Both the position numbers and the translations under genes were made by a program. Below are positions 63,090 to 64,000 of a DNA stretch of 64,000 nt, piece after piece. Source of the stretch: Faecalibacterium prausnitzii (lineage in GTDB: Bacteria > Bacillota > Clostridia > Oscillospirales > Ruminococcaceae); assembly GCF_019967995.1 (NCBI RefSeq), contig NZ_CP065377.1:2604001-2668000 (forward strand), written 5' to 3'. Position 1 is the first letter of the stretch; every line of letters starts with the position of its first letter. The notes beneath the pieces were generated by a model that saw nothing but the letters and a program-made list of their open reading frames with translations, was not told the DNA's origin and made no database searches.

Positions 63090-63158
63090 GAGTGTAAGGT
63101 CCAGCTCTGTGCGAGTTGCCGGACGGTGGCGCCCCGTCCGGCAAGAGTGCTTACACTC
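63090..63158 (+). ncRNA. Folded leader RNA of the right-hand SLC13 gene
   Basis: A perfect 9-bp closing stem, GAGTGTAAG (63090-63098) with CTTACACTC (63150-63158), encloses a 5-bp hairpin (AGCTC/GAGTT) and an 8-bp hairpin, GCCGGACG/CGTCCGGC (63118-63125/63135-63142). The three-way junction lies about 40 bases before the start codon. It looks like a cis-regulatory RNA; I do not recognise its class. Confidence 0.6.
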
Positions 63159-63198
63159 CGGCCCTTGGTCGTAAAAAACAAAAGGAGGCAATTCACTT

Positions 63199-64000
63199 AT
63201 GACATCCCAGTTGATTATCACGTTGGCGATCCTCGCCTTCATGATCGTAATGTTCGTGTGGCAGAAGTTCCCCATGGGCGTTACCACAATGACCTGCTGC
63301 GCACTGCTGGCAGCGTTCGGTATCCTCTCCCCCTCGGAAGCGTTCGGCGGCTTCACCAACAACAGTATCATTCTGGTCGCTCCCATGATGGCGCTGAGTT
63401 CTGCCATCACCAAGACCAGCATCGTTCCCTATATCCGTAATAAGGTCAACAGCCTGAGCGGCAAAAAGGGCATCGTCCTGATCCTGTTCTTCTATCTGAT
63501 CGTCATCGCATTCGTCCAGTTCATCCCCGCAACCGCAACCTTCTCCATCATGATCGTCTTCCTCGCATCCCTGAGCAACGACGGCGAAGTCACCCCCACC
63601 CGTCTGCTCATGCCGATGCTGGGCATCAGCTGTGCATGGAAGGGCTTCTTGCCCATCGGCATGGGTGCCACCAGCTTTGCGACCATCAACGCCATCTACG
63701 GCACCATCATCACCGATGAAGGCTACTGGCTCGGCATGTTCGACAAGTTCAGGGTCTCCATCCTGCCCGTTGTCTGCCTGACCATTTACTGCTTGGTCGC
63801 ATGGAAGCTCCTGCCCAAGCGCGGCACCGTCAACGCAGCAGAGGCAAAAGAGGTCAAGGAGACCAAGACCCTTCCCAAGGCACAGGAAACTCTGGTTTAC
63901 GTCGTCTTCATCGCTGTCATGGCTGTCCTCGTCCTGAACAAGTGGACCGGCAAGCTGATGTATGTTGCTCCCGCTCTGGGCGTTCTGGTCCTGATCTATG
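63199..64000 (+). CDS. SLC13 (DASS)-type permease, partial
   Basis: At least 267 residues, running off the right edge. It starts MTSQLIITLAILAFMIVMFV behind AAAGGAGG. MGVTTMTCCALLAAFGIL and the SNT-like loop FIPATATFSIMIV parallel the divergent permease at 61240-62535, of which it is a clear paralogue. The cytoplasmic loop (about 213-230) is again charged. Expression may be governed by the folded leader RNA upstream. Confidence 0.85.
   Translation, partial: MTSQLIITLAILAFMIVMFVWQKFPMGVTTMTCCALLAAFGILSPSEAFGGFTNNSIILVAPMMALSSAITKTSIVPYIRNKVNSLSGKKGIVLILFFYLIVIAFVQFIPATATFSIMIVFLASLSNDGEVTPTRLLMPMLGISCAWKGFLPIGMGATSFATINAIYGTIITDEGYWLGMFDKFRVSILPVVCLTIYCLVAWKLLPKRGTVNAAEAKEVKETKTLPKAQETLVYVVFIAVMAVLVLNKWTGKLMYVAPALGVLVLIY

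Larger units (their letters stand above)
62536..63198. other. Divergent control region between the two SLC13 permeases
   Basis: 663 bases, AT-rich in the middle. Minus-strand promoter: TTGTCG (62687-62692), 17 bases, TAGCAT (62664-62669). The rest of the middle (62700-63040) holds a repeated TTTTACAAA (62842-62850 and 62864-62872) and GAACGATTC-type short palindromes but no gene I can support. The plus-strand promoter and leader are listed separately. Confidence 0.5.

Overview
The window looks like the chromosome of a GC-rich Clostridia member of the Oscillospiraceae, most like Faecalibacterium. That is a judgement from gene content, protein style and base composition; no rRNA is present to settle it. 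Most genes carry strong purine-rich ribosome binding sites. Many transcription units have a recognisable -35/-10 pair and end in a clear hairpin terminator.

Left part (1-31.5 kb), mostly housekeeping: a partial LysR regulator divergent from ridA; a coenzyme A cluster (ECF S component, Gfo/Idh oxidoreductase, coaX, then coaBC); murC; degV; a complete F-type ATP synthase operon (atpZ-like, atpI-like, atpB-E-F-H-A-G-D-C); a glycogen operon (glgB-glgC-glgD-glgA); a G5/3D-domain cell-wall protein behind a folded leader; a small phage-like lysis cassette (GH25 lysozyme and holin); rplM-rpsI; alr and lepA; and glmM followed by two small secreted or membrane proteins, one with a double-glycine leader.

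Middle part (31.5-53 kb): surface polysaccharide genes (GT4, two GT2, Wzm/Wzt-type ABC exporter, rfbC), recQ, a cation:proton antiporter, a D,D-carboxypeptidase, dipicolinate synthase dpaA-dpaB, a lipoprotein, and a TRAP transporter (dctP-Q-M). Next to the TRAP genes is a sensory operon of a YesM-type kinase, an AraC-type response regulator and a second DctP-like binding protein.

Accessory stretch (53.2-58.6 kb): small minus-strand units, several of lower GC, most with their own promoter and most ending in a related repeat (A-D) that combines a conserved ~85-base core with a terminator. They encode a GNAT-like protein plus a small partner, a remnant, a C69 dipeptidase, and a three-gene operon (DUF4869, P-loop ATPase with a TOPRIM-like tail, pRiA4b ORF-3-like). 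A 67-base inverted repeat resembling a miniature mobile element interrupts the last repeat copy.

Right end (58.6-64 kb): a MATE transporter, a mannonate dehydratase-like enzyme, and two divergent SLC13-type permeases. The second permease has a folded leader RNA and runs off the window.
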